Positions 1 to 7,574 of a stretch of DNA of 64,000 bases are shown piece by piece. The notes beneath the pieces were generated by a model. The model worked only from the letters and a program-made list of their open reading frames with translations, was not told the DNA's origin and searched no databases. The position numbers were made by a program, and so were the translations under genes. Each line of letters begins with the position of its first letter. Within the stretch, counting starts at the first letter, position 1. The DNA comes from CALINB01 sp938045325 (GTDB lineage: Bacteria; Pseudomonadota; Alphaproteobacteria; Rhodospirillales; CALINB01), in NCBI GenBank assembly GCA_038114465.1, contig JAYNQW010000008.1:72873-136872 (forward strand), written 5' to 3'.

Positions 1-366
1 ATCACGAGAAAGAACATTGCCCGGTTTTCGGGGTTGCTCGTCGTGGTGGGTAAAAAAGCACCGAAGCACGCCTCGGGCATTATTCGGGTGCTGTCGACGG
101 AACCGGGCCTGCTGAAAAAAGTGAAAGCCGCTGTTTGGGTCGGCGACCGGCGCTGGAACATTCGTTTAACCGGCGGCATTGATGTCAGGCTGCCCGAGGA
201 TAATCCGGCGGGCGCATGGCAACGGTTGGCCGAATACGACCATAAGCACAACGTTTTAAGCCGGAATGTGACGGTGCTTGATCTACGTCAGCCTGACCGA
301 TTGATCGTGCGGACACGGGCGCAGCCCGATAAGCAAATTCCGGCAAGGAAAGGCAGAGAGACATGA
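1..366 (+). CDS. ftsQ: Cell division protein FtsQ, C-terminal part (5' end outside window)
   Basis: The frame is open from base 1 and gives the last 121 residues of FtsQ, the bitopic inner-membrane divisome protein that links early and late division proteins through its periplasmic beta domain. Visible is the usual C-terminal pattern: a hydrophobic LLVVVGKKAP strand, then VGDRRWNIRL, a GIDVRLPE strand, and a charged tail typical of alphaproteobacterial FtsQ. The N-terminal membrane helix and POTRA domain lie to the left of the window. The stop codon overlaps the ftsA start by four bases (ATGA), so ftsA is probably translationally coupled. An internal TTG at base 34 is only the first start-like codon in the window, not the gene start. 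Confidence 0.9.
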   Translation: MTRKNIARFSGLLVVVGKKAPKHASGIIRVLSTEPGLLKKVKAAVWVGDRRWNIRLTGGIDVRLPEDNPAGAWQRLAEYDHKHNVLSRNVTVLDLRQPDRLIVRTRAQPDKQIPARKGRET

Positions 367-1628
367 GGAAGCCCGCCACCCCAACTCGGTCACGTCACGG
401 GCTGATTGCTGCCCTTGATGTCGGCACGACCAAAGTGTGCTGTTTTATCGCCCGTGCCGAGGGAGCCTTAGAGCCGAGAATCATCGGTATCGGACATCAG
501 GTTTCCTACGGTCTTCGCTGCGGCGCGATCGTCGATATGGACGAGGCCGAGGCTGCCATTCGCTCAACAGTTGAGACTGCAGAGCATATGGCCGGTGAAA
601 ACATTCGTCAGGTCATCGTGAATTTATCCGGGCACCAACAGGCCTCCCGATTGATCGCGTATGAAATTTCAATTGCGGGCCATCAGGTTGGCGATGCCGA
701 TTTACGCCGGATCCTCGATCAGGACAATCTATTGCAGGACCAGCCGGAGAATTATGAATTGGTTCATTCAATTCCGGTCGGTTACAGCATTGATGGTAAT
801 CGCGGTGTTCGCGATCCGCGCGGTATGTATGGCCAGCGGCTCGGCGTGAACATGCATGTGATTGCCGCAAATGCCGGACCCATTCGCAATTTGGAAACGA
901 CTGTATCCCGGTGTCACCTTGAAATTGAATCCAAGGTTTCTTCGCCGCTTGCCTCGGCTCTGGCATGTCTAACGGATGACGAAAAGAAACTTGGCGTGAC
1001 ATATATCGATATGGGCGGCGGCACGACATCAATCGCCGTGTTTTTCGATGGCGAGTTGGTCCATACAGATTGTATCCCGATTGGCGGTAACCACGTCACG
1101 ACGGATATCGCCCGCGGCCTTGCGACACCGCTTTCGCAGGCTGAGCGCATTAAAACGCTTCACGGGAGCGCAATCCCATCTGTTTCTGATGATCGTGAAA
1201 CAATCATGGTTCCTCCTATCGGTGAGGACGGTTCCAGCGAGCCCTATCAAGTGCCGCGTTCCATGCTGGTGGGTATCATCCGTCCCCGGTTGGAAGAAAC
1301 ATTTGAAATGGTCCGGACCCGTCTTGAAGACGCCGGTTTCGATAAAGTCGCTGGCCGTCAAGTTGTCCTGGCTGGCGGTGCCGCCCAGTTGCCGGGTGCG
1401 CGCGATTTAGCCGGGCTTATTCTTGATAAACAGGTTCGCATGGGGCGGCTGTTGCCGTTTGAGGGGCTGGCCGAGTCTGTTAGCGGGCCAGCTTTTGCAA
1501 CCTGCGCCGGCTTGTTGCGCTACGCCATGATGAATTCATCACAAAAAACCGAAAAAGCATTCCGGCCCGCGGAGGAACCAGCCAGCCGTTTTGGCCGGAT
1601 CGGGCAATGGATGAGGGAAAATTTCTAA
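363..1628 (+). CDS. ftsA: Cell division protein FtsA
   Basis: Actin-like ATPase that tethers FtsZ to the cytoplasmic membrane and helps recruit the divisome. At 421 residues it has normal length. The phosphate-1 motif DVGTTK is at residues 19-24 and the phosphate-2 motif DMGGGTT begins near residue 216. The 1C subdomain lies between them. The C terminus ends in a short amphipathic helix (FGRIGQWMREN) that fits the membrane-targeting sequence. It follows ftsQ with an ATGA overlap and precedes ftsZ by 116 bases. A 33-codon reading frame starts in the TAATG at the ftsA stop (1628-1729), but nothing supports it as a gene. Confidence 0.96.
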   Translation: MRKPATPTRSRHGLIAALDVGTTKVCCFIARAEGALEPRIIGIGHQVSYGLRCGAIVDMDEAEAAIRSTVETAEHMAGENIRQVIVNLSGHQQASRLIAYEISIAGHQVGDADLRRILDQDNLLQDQPENYELVHSIPVGYSIDGNRGVRDPRGMYGQRLGVNMHVIAANAGPIRNLETTVSRCHLEIESKVSSPLASALACLTDDEKKLGVTYIDMGGGTTSIAVFFDGELVHTDCIPIGGNHVTTDIARGLATPLSQAERIKTLHGSAIPSVSDDRETIMVPPIGEDGSSEPYQVPRSMLVGIIRPRLEETFEMVRTRLEDAGFDKVAGRQVVLAGGAAQLPGARDLAGLILDKQVRMGRLLPFEGLAESVSGPAFATCAGLLRYAMMNSSQKTEKAFRPAEEPASRFGRIGQWMRENF

Positions 1629-1744
1629 TGAAGAAGACATTCGTTGAATTGCAGACACGACAAATCAATTTTTCCGGTTCAGGAGGAGGCACCAGGACCG
1701 GCACACTTATTTTCACATATCAAAGCTAAGACAAGGAGCACCAC

Positions 1745-3652
1745 ATGAGCATCAACTTGAGCATTCCAAAACCAGAACAAGAACAAGAATTGAAGCCGCG
1801 GCTGACCGTAATGGGTGTCGGCGGAGCAGGGGGGAATGCCGTTAACAACATGATCGCTTCAGAGCTGGAGGGCGTGGAATTCGTTGTCGCGAACACCGAT
1901 GCTCAAGCCCTCGGCCATTCAAGCTCGGAAACGACAATTCAGTTAGGCGCAGGAGTCACGCAAGGACTGGGTGCGGGTTCCCGGCCTGAAGTCGGCCGTG
2001 CTGCTGCTGAAGAATCGTTAGATGAAATCATGGGGCATATCAGCGGCTCGCATATGCTGTTCTTGGCTGCCGGTATGGGCGGCGGCACCGGAACGGGTGC
2101 GGCACCAATTATTGCGAAAACGGCACGAGAGCACGGCATCCTGACGGTCGGCGTCGTGACGAAGCCGTTTCACTTCGAAGGCGTTCACCGTATGCGCCTG
2201 GCTGAAGCCGGCATTGAAGAGCTTGAGCAGTATGTCGATACGCTGATTATCATTCCGAACCAAAACCTTTTTAGGGTCGCGAACGAGAAAACGACATTCG
2301 CCGATGCCTTCTCAATGGCCGACCGGGTGCTGTATTCGGGTGTTCGCGGCGTCACGGATCTTATGGTGATGCCCGGCTTGATCAACCTTGATTTTGCCGA
2401 TGTCCGTTCAGTGATGAGCGAGATGGGTAAAGCGATGATGGGTACGGGCGAAGCCGAAGGCGAGACCCGGGCAATCGAGGCCGCTGAAGCCGCAATCTCG
2501 AACCCGCTGTTGGATGATTCATCTATGAAGGGTGCCAAGGGGATGTTGATCAACATCACCGGCGGTATGGATATGACGTTGTTTGAGGTGGACGAAGCCG
2601 CGGAACGTATTCGCAAGGAAGTCGATACCGAGGCCTATATTATCTTTGGGTCAACCTTCGATGAGTCGATGGACGGTCGCATGCGTGTTTCGGTCGTTGC
2701 AACCGGTATTGACGCCGGTGTTGTGAAACAGCCATTACCCGATATGGTCAAATACACCGCGCCGACACCGACGCCGCAGCATACGATTGTTTCCGAGCCT
2801 GAAACGGCAGCAAAACCGGCCCCAGCGTTACAGCCAGCGGCAAAACAAGCCGCACCGGAGTCGGCGGAAAAAATTTCGGCCACAGCGGCCGATGCTAAAC
2901 CGATGGAACCGAAAGCAAAAACGGAAAATTGGGATCCCGTTGTTGCGGACCACGCTACGGGTAAACCAAAATCGGTAACGGTCAGTATCAAACCGGGACA
3001 AAAAACGGCGAAGAGTTTCGGGCAAAAACAAACTGTCGAAATCAAGGCCTCGCCTGCGCCGGTTGCAAAAGCAGCCAAAGCCGAGCCCAAAAAACCATTG
3101 GTGGCTAAACCGGTAGAGAAAACACCGACAGAACCGAAGGCTGCGCCTGAAATCAGTAAGCCCGCGGCTATGCCGTCCGCTAACGCGAGTGATCCGTTTA
3201 TCCCACCACCGCCAGTAGAACGTGAAACTGGTGAAAAGCAAAAAAGCCCTGATCCGTTCGCCGTGGCTGCTATGGCCAATGGCGCGCAAAAGACGGATGC
3301 CGGAGACAGTTCAGCCCTCCGGGCGCCGGTACAATCTTCAGCGGAAGCCGCAACTGACGCGGATACCGGTGAGGAACAAGCGGCGCCAAAGAAGAAGGGG
3401 CTCTCGTTGTTTGAACGGGTGACGGGAACCGGACGGGCTCGCGAAGCAGAGGAAAAACCGGCTGAAACGGCCACGGTTACTCAGCATCCGGCAGCCGAAT
3501 CTGCTGAAAAAACTGCAGAAACCGGCGATTCTGCCGAGGCGGAGCCGCAACGGGAGCTGGGTGGGCTGACGCCTCAGGATCGTCTGATTTCCGCCCCGGA
3601 AGACGAGGATTTGCTCGATATTCCGGCGTTTTTGCGGCGCCAGGCGAATTAA
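1745..3652 (+). CDS. ftsZ: Cell division protein FtsZ with very long C-terminal linker
   Basis: Tubulin-like GTPase that forms the cytokinetic ring. The globular GTPase part fills about residues 15-320, with the tubulin signature GGGTGTG at 112-118 and the T7-loop region further on. A linker of roughly 290 residues follows, rich in Ala, Pro, Lys and Glu with recurring AAKPAP- and KPAEK-like stretches. The protein closes with the conserved C-terminal peptide DLLDIPAFLRRQ, which binds FtsA and other partners. At 635 residues it is much longer than the E. coli protein (383), as in several alphaproteobacteria. An AAGGAG ribosome-binding site lies just before the ATG. Long antisense reading frames across the linker are by-products of its composition. 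Confidence 0.97.
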   Translation: MSINLSIPKPEQEQELKPRLTVMGVGGAGGNAVNNMIASELEGVEFVVANTDAQALGHSSSETTIQLGAGVTQGLGAGSRPEVGRAAAEESLDEIMGHISGSHMLFLAAGMGGGTGTGAAPIIAKTAREHGILTVGVVTKPFHFEGVHRMRLAEAGIEELEQYVDTLIIIPNQNLFRVANEKTTFADAFSMADRVLYSGVRGVTDLMVMPGLINLDFADVRSVMSEMGKAMMGTGEAEGETRAIEAAEAAISNPLLDDSSMKGAKGMLINITGGMDMTLFEVDEAAERIRKEVDTEAYIIFGSTFDESMDGRMRVSVVATGIDAGVVKQPLPDMVKYTAPTPTPQHTIVSEPETAAKPAPALQPAAKQAAPESAEKISATAADAKPMEPKAKTENWDPVVADHATGKPKSVTVSIKPGQKTAKSFGQKQTVEIKASPAPVAKAAKAEPKKPLVAKPVEKTPTEPKAAPEISKPAAMPSANASDPFIPPPPVERETGEKQKSPDPFAVAAMANGAQKTDAGDSSALRAPVQSSAEAATDADTGEEQAAPKKKGLSLFERVTGTGRAREAEEKPAETATVTQHPAAESAEKTAETGDSAEAEPQRELGGLTPQDRLISAPEDEDLLDIPAFLRRQAN

Positions 3653-3694
3653 GGCTAAGTCATTGAGGAGTCGTAACATTCTGAAATAAAGATT

Positions 3695-3748
3695 GATTTG
3701 AGGGGGACCGGGGTAATTGTTACACACACCCTCGGAACCCCCCGAATC
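3695..3748 (+). other. Long stable hairpin between ftsZ and lpxC
   Basis: A 54-base inverted repeat: GATTTG then GGGGG, CCG and GGG on the left pair with CCC, CGG, CCCCC and GAATC on the right, giving about 17 pairs with small bulges around a 15-base loop (TAATTGTTACACACA). It has no run of T after it, so it does not look like a simple intrinsic terminator. It sits 43 bases after the ftsZ stop and 76 bases before the lpxC start, so it could be an ftsZ 3' stabiliser, an attenuator, or a structured lpxC leader. Confidence 0.6.
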
Positions 3749-3824
3749 TTGCGGGTTTCAGGCCCTGCCTGAGCGCAATCGAGACGGTTTCTGGAAGTCA
3801 TCAGACGGAAATTAATTAAGAACA

Positions 3825-4859
3825 ATGACAGCTTCGAAGACCGACCGTACAAAAACAGACAGCATTGAGCATGTGTCCGAGCATGTCATTGTGGATACGC
3901 CGTCTACCAGCAAGCTGAACGGCTTTCGTCAGCACACCCTGAAAACCATTATCAGCTGTACCGGTATCGGCCTTCATTCGGGTTCCAAAGTAAAATTAAC
4001 GCTTCATCCGGCAGAGCCAGATACGGGTATTCTTTTCAAGCGTACCGATGTTAACGGCGATAAAGCCATCATTCCCGCTTCCTGGGATAACGTTGTCGAT
4101 ACGCAGCTTTGCACGACCATTGCGAACGATGCCGGTACCAGTGTTGCAACCATTGAACATTTAATGGCGGCATTGGCCGGTTGCGGTATCGATAATGCCA
4201 TGATTGAAATCGACGGCCCCGAAGTGCCGGTCATGGATGGCAGTTCGGCACCGTTCGTGTTTTTAATTGAGTGTGCCGGGACCTTGGAGCAAGACCGTCC
4301 GCGCCGCGCTATTCGTATCGAGAAAAAGATCGAAGTTGAAGAAGACGGTTGGTATGCCGCCATCACACCGGGCGACGGTTTCTCCGTTGCCTTTGAAATC
4401 GATTTCGACAGCCCTGTGGTTTCCCGCCAAAGTTTTACCATCGGCTTGATCAACGGCACGTTTAAGCGTGAATTGGCCCGGGCCCGCACCTTCGGCTTTC
4501 TGCATGAAGTCGAGGCGCTGTGGGAATTGGGCTTGGCCAAGGGTGGGTCTTTGGAAAATGCCGTTGTTGTCAGCGGCGATAAAATCCTCAATGAAGACGG
4601 CCTTCGATTTGACGACGAATTCGTCCGCCACAAAATGCTCGACGCCGTCGGTGATTTGTATTTAGCCGGTGCTCCCTTGATCGGTCATTTCCACGGCATT
4701 TGTTCCGGCCACGCCGCCAATAATCAACTGCTCCGTGCCGTCTTTGCCGATCCCTCCAACTGGAGCTATGTTGAGCTCCGCGCTGATCTGACCACCGCCT
4801 CCGTTGGCGATCATGGCCTTCCAGAGGTTACCGAACCCGCTCTTGCCGCAACGGCTTGA
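3825..4859 (+). CDS. lpxC: UDP-3-O-acyl-N-acetylglucosamine deacetylase
   Basis: Zinc deacetylase for the committed step of lipid A synthesis in the cytoplasm. The family opening (QHTLKTIISCTGIGLHSG) begins near residue 37. The expected zinc ligands are H112 (IEHLMA), H269 and D273 (HKMLDAVGD), and the catalytic His is H296 in SGHAANN. It has 344 residues, with an N-terminal extension of about 35 residues beyond typical LpxC. No ATG occurs between the chosen start and the conserved core, so the extension is likely real unless a GTG near 3871 or 3891 is used. LpxC directly after ftsZ is the standard proteobacterial order. Confidence 0.95.
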   Translation: MTASKTDRTKTDSIEHVSEHVIVDTPSTSKLNGFRQHTLKTIISCTGIGLHSGSKVKLTLHPAEPDTGILFKRTDVNGDKAIIPASWDNVVDTQLCTTIANDAGTSVATIEHLMAALAGCGIDNAMIEIDGPEVPVMDGSSAPFVFLIECAGTLEQDRPRRAIRIEKKIEVEEDGWYAAITPGDGFSVAFEIDFDSPVVSRQSFTIGLINGTFKRELARARTFGFLHEVEALWELGLAKGGSLENAVVVSGDKILNEDGLRFDDEFVRHKMLDAVGDLYLAGAPLIGHFHGICSGHAANNQLLRAVFADPSNWSYVELRADLTTASVGDHGLPEVTEPALAATA

Positions 4860-4886
4860 TTCTTCTCTTTTTACCCTTCCTTTCCT

Positions 4887-5069
4887 TCAAAATTTACGGA
4901 AAAACTTAAATACGCTGCCGTCACGTATGATGGGCCGGGGATTGCCGTCAGGGTTGTTTTTCCACTGAATTGACATGATATAATCAGGGTAGATTCGGGC
5001 GCCGCTATAATTCTTGAACCCGCCCGGCACATTGTAATTTAGGCTGTTATGGTAATTAAAATATTTCAC
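4887..5069 (-). CDS. Possible small protein opposite the bamD leader
   Basis: A 60-codon frame starting with GTG on the minus strand, in the gap between lpxC and bamD. The product is rich in Tyr, Asn and Pro (for example KNYSGARIYPDY and QWKNNPDGNPR) and ends FKFFRKF. I do not recognise a family and see no clear ribosome-binding site. It overlaps the upstream edge of the longest bamD frame. It may be real because the composition looks protein-like, but it is weakly supported. Confidence 0.2.
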   Translation of the reverse strand: MKYFNYHNSLNYNVPGGFKNYSGARIYPDYIMSIQWKNNPDGNPRPIIRDGSVFKFFRKF

Positions 5070-5096
5070 AACAATAGATTATTAACAGCCCCGTTC

Positions 5097-5885
5097 ATGG
5101 CGCGAATTCCTGTTGTTGCCGTTTTGGCCATAAGCCTGCTCCTAACAGCGTGCTCATCCGATGATGCTGGGCCAAAGTATATTGAGCGCCCGGTTCATAA
5201 AATTTATGACTCGGCCATGAATGCTTTGAATAAGGGCTCATTAGAATTCGCTGCGCGGGAGTTTGATGAGGTTGAACGCCAACATCCTTATTCAACCTGG
5301 GCCGTACGGGCAAAACTCATGGCAGCATACGCGCACTATCTGCGCAACCAATATGACAGCGCGATTGTCGCGCTCGACCGGTTTATTCAGCTTCATCCGT
5401 CAAATAAAGACGTTCCGTATGCGTATTACCTCAAAGGCCTCTCTTATTACGAGCAAATATCGAGCGTTGAACGCGATCAAAAAATGACGGAACTGGCGAT
5501 GCGCTCTTTACGTGAATTGGTTTCTCGTTATCCGAACAGTAAATATGCGCGTGATGCGAAGCTCAAAATTGAACTGACGCTTGATCACTTGGCCGGCAAA
5601 GATATGGTCGTCGGGCGTTATTATTTGAAACAGCGGAAATATTTGGCGGCAATCAACCGGTTTAAAATGATTGTCGACCGTTATCAGACGACGACACATG
5701 TGCCCGAGGCCTTGCACCGGCTGGTCGAGGCCTATTTAGCGTTGGGCATCGTTTCAGAAGCAAAAAAAATGGCGGCGGTATTGGGCCATAACTACCCCGG
5801 GAGTGAGTGGTATATCGACTCCTATGAAATGGTTGGAAATAAAAGTTTCCGTCCAGAAGAATCGCCTTGGTATAAATTCTGGTAA
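5097..5885 (+). CDS. bamD: Outer membrane assembly lipoprotein BamD
   Basis: Lipoprotein of the BAM complex that inserts beta-barrel proteins into the outer membrane. From the ATG at 5097 there is a short positive N terminus, a hydrophobic segment and a lipobox LLTAC with Cys at residue 19, the predicted lipidation and cleavage site. The rest is a chain of TPR-like helical pairs (AAREFDEVERQHPYS, AIVALDRFIQLHPS, MRSLRELVSRYPNS) as in the YfiO/ComL family. The product is 262 residues. An earlier in-frame start at 5049 would add 16 residues before the signal peptide and is less likely. It lies between lpxC and recN, its usual place in this class. Confidence 0.93.
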   Translation: MARIPVVAVLAISLLLTACSSDDAGPKYIERPVHKIYDSAMNALNKGSLEFAAREFDEVERQHPYSTWAVRAKLMAAYAHYLRNQYDSAIVALDRFIQLHPSNKDVPYAYYLKGLSYYEQISSVERDQKMTELAMRSLRELVSRYPNSKYARDAKLKIELTLDHLAGKDMVVGRYYLKQRKYLAAINRFKMIVDRYQTTTHVPEALHRLVEAYLALGIVSEAKKMAAVLGHNYPGSEWYIDSYEMVGNKSFRPEESPWYKFW

Positions 5886-5900
5886 TCGGGTTTTCGCGGA

Positions 5901-7574
5901 ATGCTCAGCACGCTCTCGATCCGCGATGTCGTCCTCATCGAGAAACTTGATTTAACGTTTGAACCGGGTCTGTGCGTCTTGACCGGTGAAACGGGTGCTG
6001 GAAAATCCATCTTGTTGGATGCGTTGGGTTTGGCGCTGGGAATGCGTGGCGATGCCCGGTTGGTCCGGGCCGGCAGCGATAAAGCCAGCGTGACGGCTGA
6101 GTTTGAAATGCCCGCTGATCATCCGGTGAACGAATTATTGGCCAGCCAGGAAATCGATGCAAATGACGGGATCTTCCTGCTGCGCCGTGTATTGGGAAAA
6201 GATGGCCGCTCGCGGGCATATGTCAACGATCAGCCCATCAGCATTGGGTTGCTCAAGCAGATGGCTGAAACCCTTGCTGAAATTCACGGTCAATTTGATA
6301 ATCAGCGCCTGATGAGCCCGGCGACTCACCGGGCCGTCTTGGATGCGTTCGGCGGCCACCATCAAGATCTCGAAAACACGGCGAAAACCTATCGGGCTTG
6401 GTGCACTGCGCGCGAAGCACGGATAAAAATAGAAACAGATCTCGCGCGGGCGCAAGAGGATGAGGAGTACTTGCGTCATGTGGTCGATGAATTGAATTCG
6501 TTGGCGCCGCAAGCCGGTGAAGAAGAGGAGTTGGCAAAGCAACGGGCTTTTATGATGCACGGCGAAAAACTGATCGAAGCTTTGCGCCAAGCGGAGAAAA
6601 CGCTGGATCAAGGTAAAGGAGTCGATAATGCGTTGCGAACGGCCCTCAGGCTGCTCGAGCGCAATGCCGAAAAGGCCGAAGGGAAACTCGATGCCGCCAT
6701 CGCCGCGTTTGATCGGGCCGTTACGGATGTCGCCGAGGGAATTGCACTGTTAAACCGCTTGAGTGCCGAAATCGATTTGGATCCCGCCGTCTTGGAAGAT
6801 TTGGAAGAACGATTGTTTGCGCTTCGTGCAGCGGCACGAAAACATAATACGCCCGTCGATCAGCTGCCGGATGTGCATCAGGACCTGATCAAGCAGCTCG
6901 CATCTCTCGAAAGCGGTGGGGCTGACCTGGAAAAAAGTCGTAAAGAAGAACGTCAGGCGCGTGAAGCCTATATTACTGCCGCGCAAAAACTACGTACCGC
7001 CCGGCAAAAAGCAGCCGGTCGTCTAGATCAGGCTGTGACAAAGGAGCTCAAGCCCCTGCATTTGGAAAAAGCCGCCTTTGTTACCCGTTTGGATAAGCTC
7101 GATGAAAATGCTTGGGCCGAACACGGGCAAGACGGCGTGATCTTCGAGGTTGCAACCAATCCCGGTATGCCGGCGGGGCCGATCAACCGGATCGCCTCGG
7201 GCGGTGAAATCGCGCGCTTCATGCTGGCCCTGAAAGTGGTATTGGCCGAAGCGGATACGGTGTCGACGATGATTTTCGATGAAGTCGATGCCGGTGTCGG
7301 GGGCAAGGTTGCCGCCGCTGTCGGCGAGCGTTTAGCAAAACTGTCCGAATCGTCCCAGGTTTTGGTTGTTACACATTCACCGCAGGTCGCGGCCCGGGGC
7401 GCCCATCATTGGCAAGTCTCAAAAACGGACAATAAAACCGGCGTCTTAACGACGGTCGATACATTAAACGAAACTGACCGGAAAGAAGAAATAGCACGAA
7501 TGCTTTCCGGCAAAAGTGTAACCGATGAGGCTCGCGCCGCCGCCGACAGTTTGTTGCAAGGCGCTCATCCGTGA
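5901..7574 (+). CDS. recN: DNA repair protein RecN
   Basis: SMC-like ATPase that acts in double-strand break repair. The Walker A motif GETGAGKS is at residues 29-36, a coiled-coil region spans about 155-365, the ABC signature region RIASGGEIARFMLAL is in the C-terminal half, and Walker B (MIFDEVDAG) begins at about residue 456. Length is 557, normal for RecN. The start is 15 bases after the bamD stop, and the end overlaps ligA by four bases (GTGA), so the two repair genes are probably translationally coupled. Confidence 0.96.
   Translation: MLSTLSIRDVVLIEKLDLTFEPGLCVLTGETGAGKSILLDALGLALGMRGDARLVRAGSDKASVTAEFEMPADHPVNELLASQEIDANDGIFLLRRVLGKDGRSRAYVNDQPISIGLLKQMAETLAEIHGQFDNQRLMSPATHRAVLDAFGGHHQDLENTAKTYRAWCTAREARIKIETDLARAQEDEEYLRHVVDELNSLAPQAGEEEELAKQRAFMMHGEKLIEALRQAEKTLDQGKGVDNALRTALRLLERNAEKAEGKLDAAIAAFDRAVTDVAEGIALLNRLSAEIDLDPAVLEDLEERLFALRAAARKHNTPVDQLPDVHQDLIKQLASLESGGADLEKSRKEERQAREAYITAAQKLRTARQKAAGRLDQAVTKELKPLHLEKAAFVTRLDKLDENAWAEHGQDGVIFEVATNPGMPAGPINRIASGGEIARFMLALKVVLAEADTVSTMIFDEVDAGVGGKVAAAVGERLAKLSESSQVLVVTHSPQVAARGAHHWQVSKTDNKTGVLTTVDTLNETDRKEEIARMLSGKSVTDEARAAADSLLQGAHP

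Noticed and set aside
1628..1729. 33-codon frame starting in the TAATG at the ftsA stop
   Set aside because: Coupled in position but the sequence is unremarkable and the real ftsZ start with AAGGAG follows.
2635..3474. Long minus-strand frame opposite the ftsZ linker
   Set aside because: The Ala/Pro/Lys-rich linker leaves the opposite strand free of stops; no ribosome-binding site or protein-like sequence.
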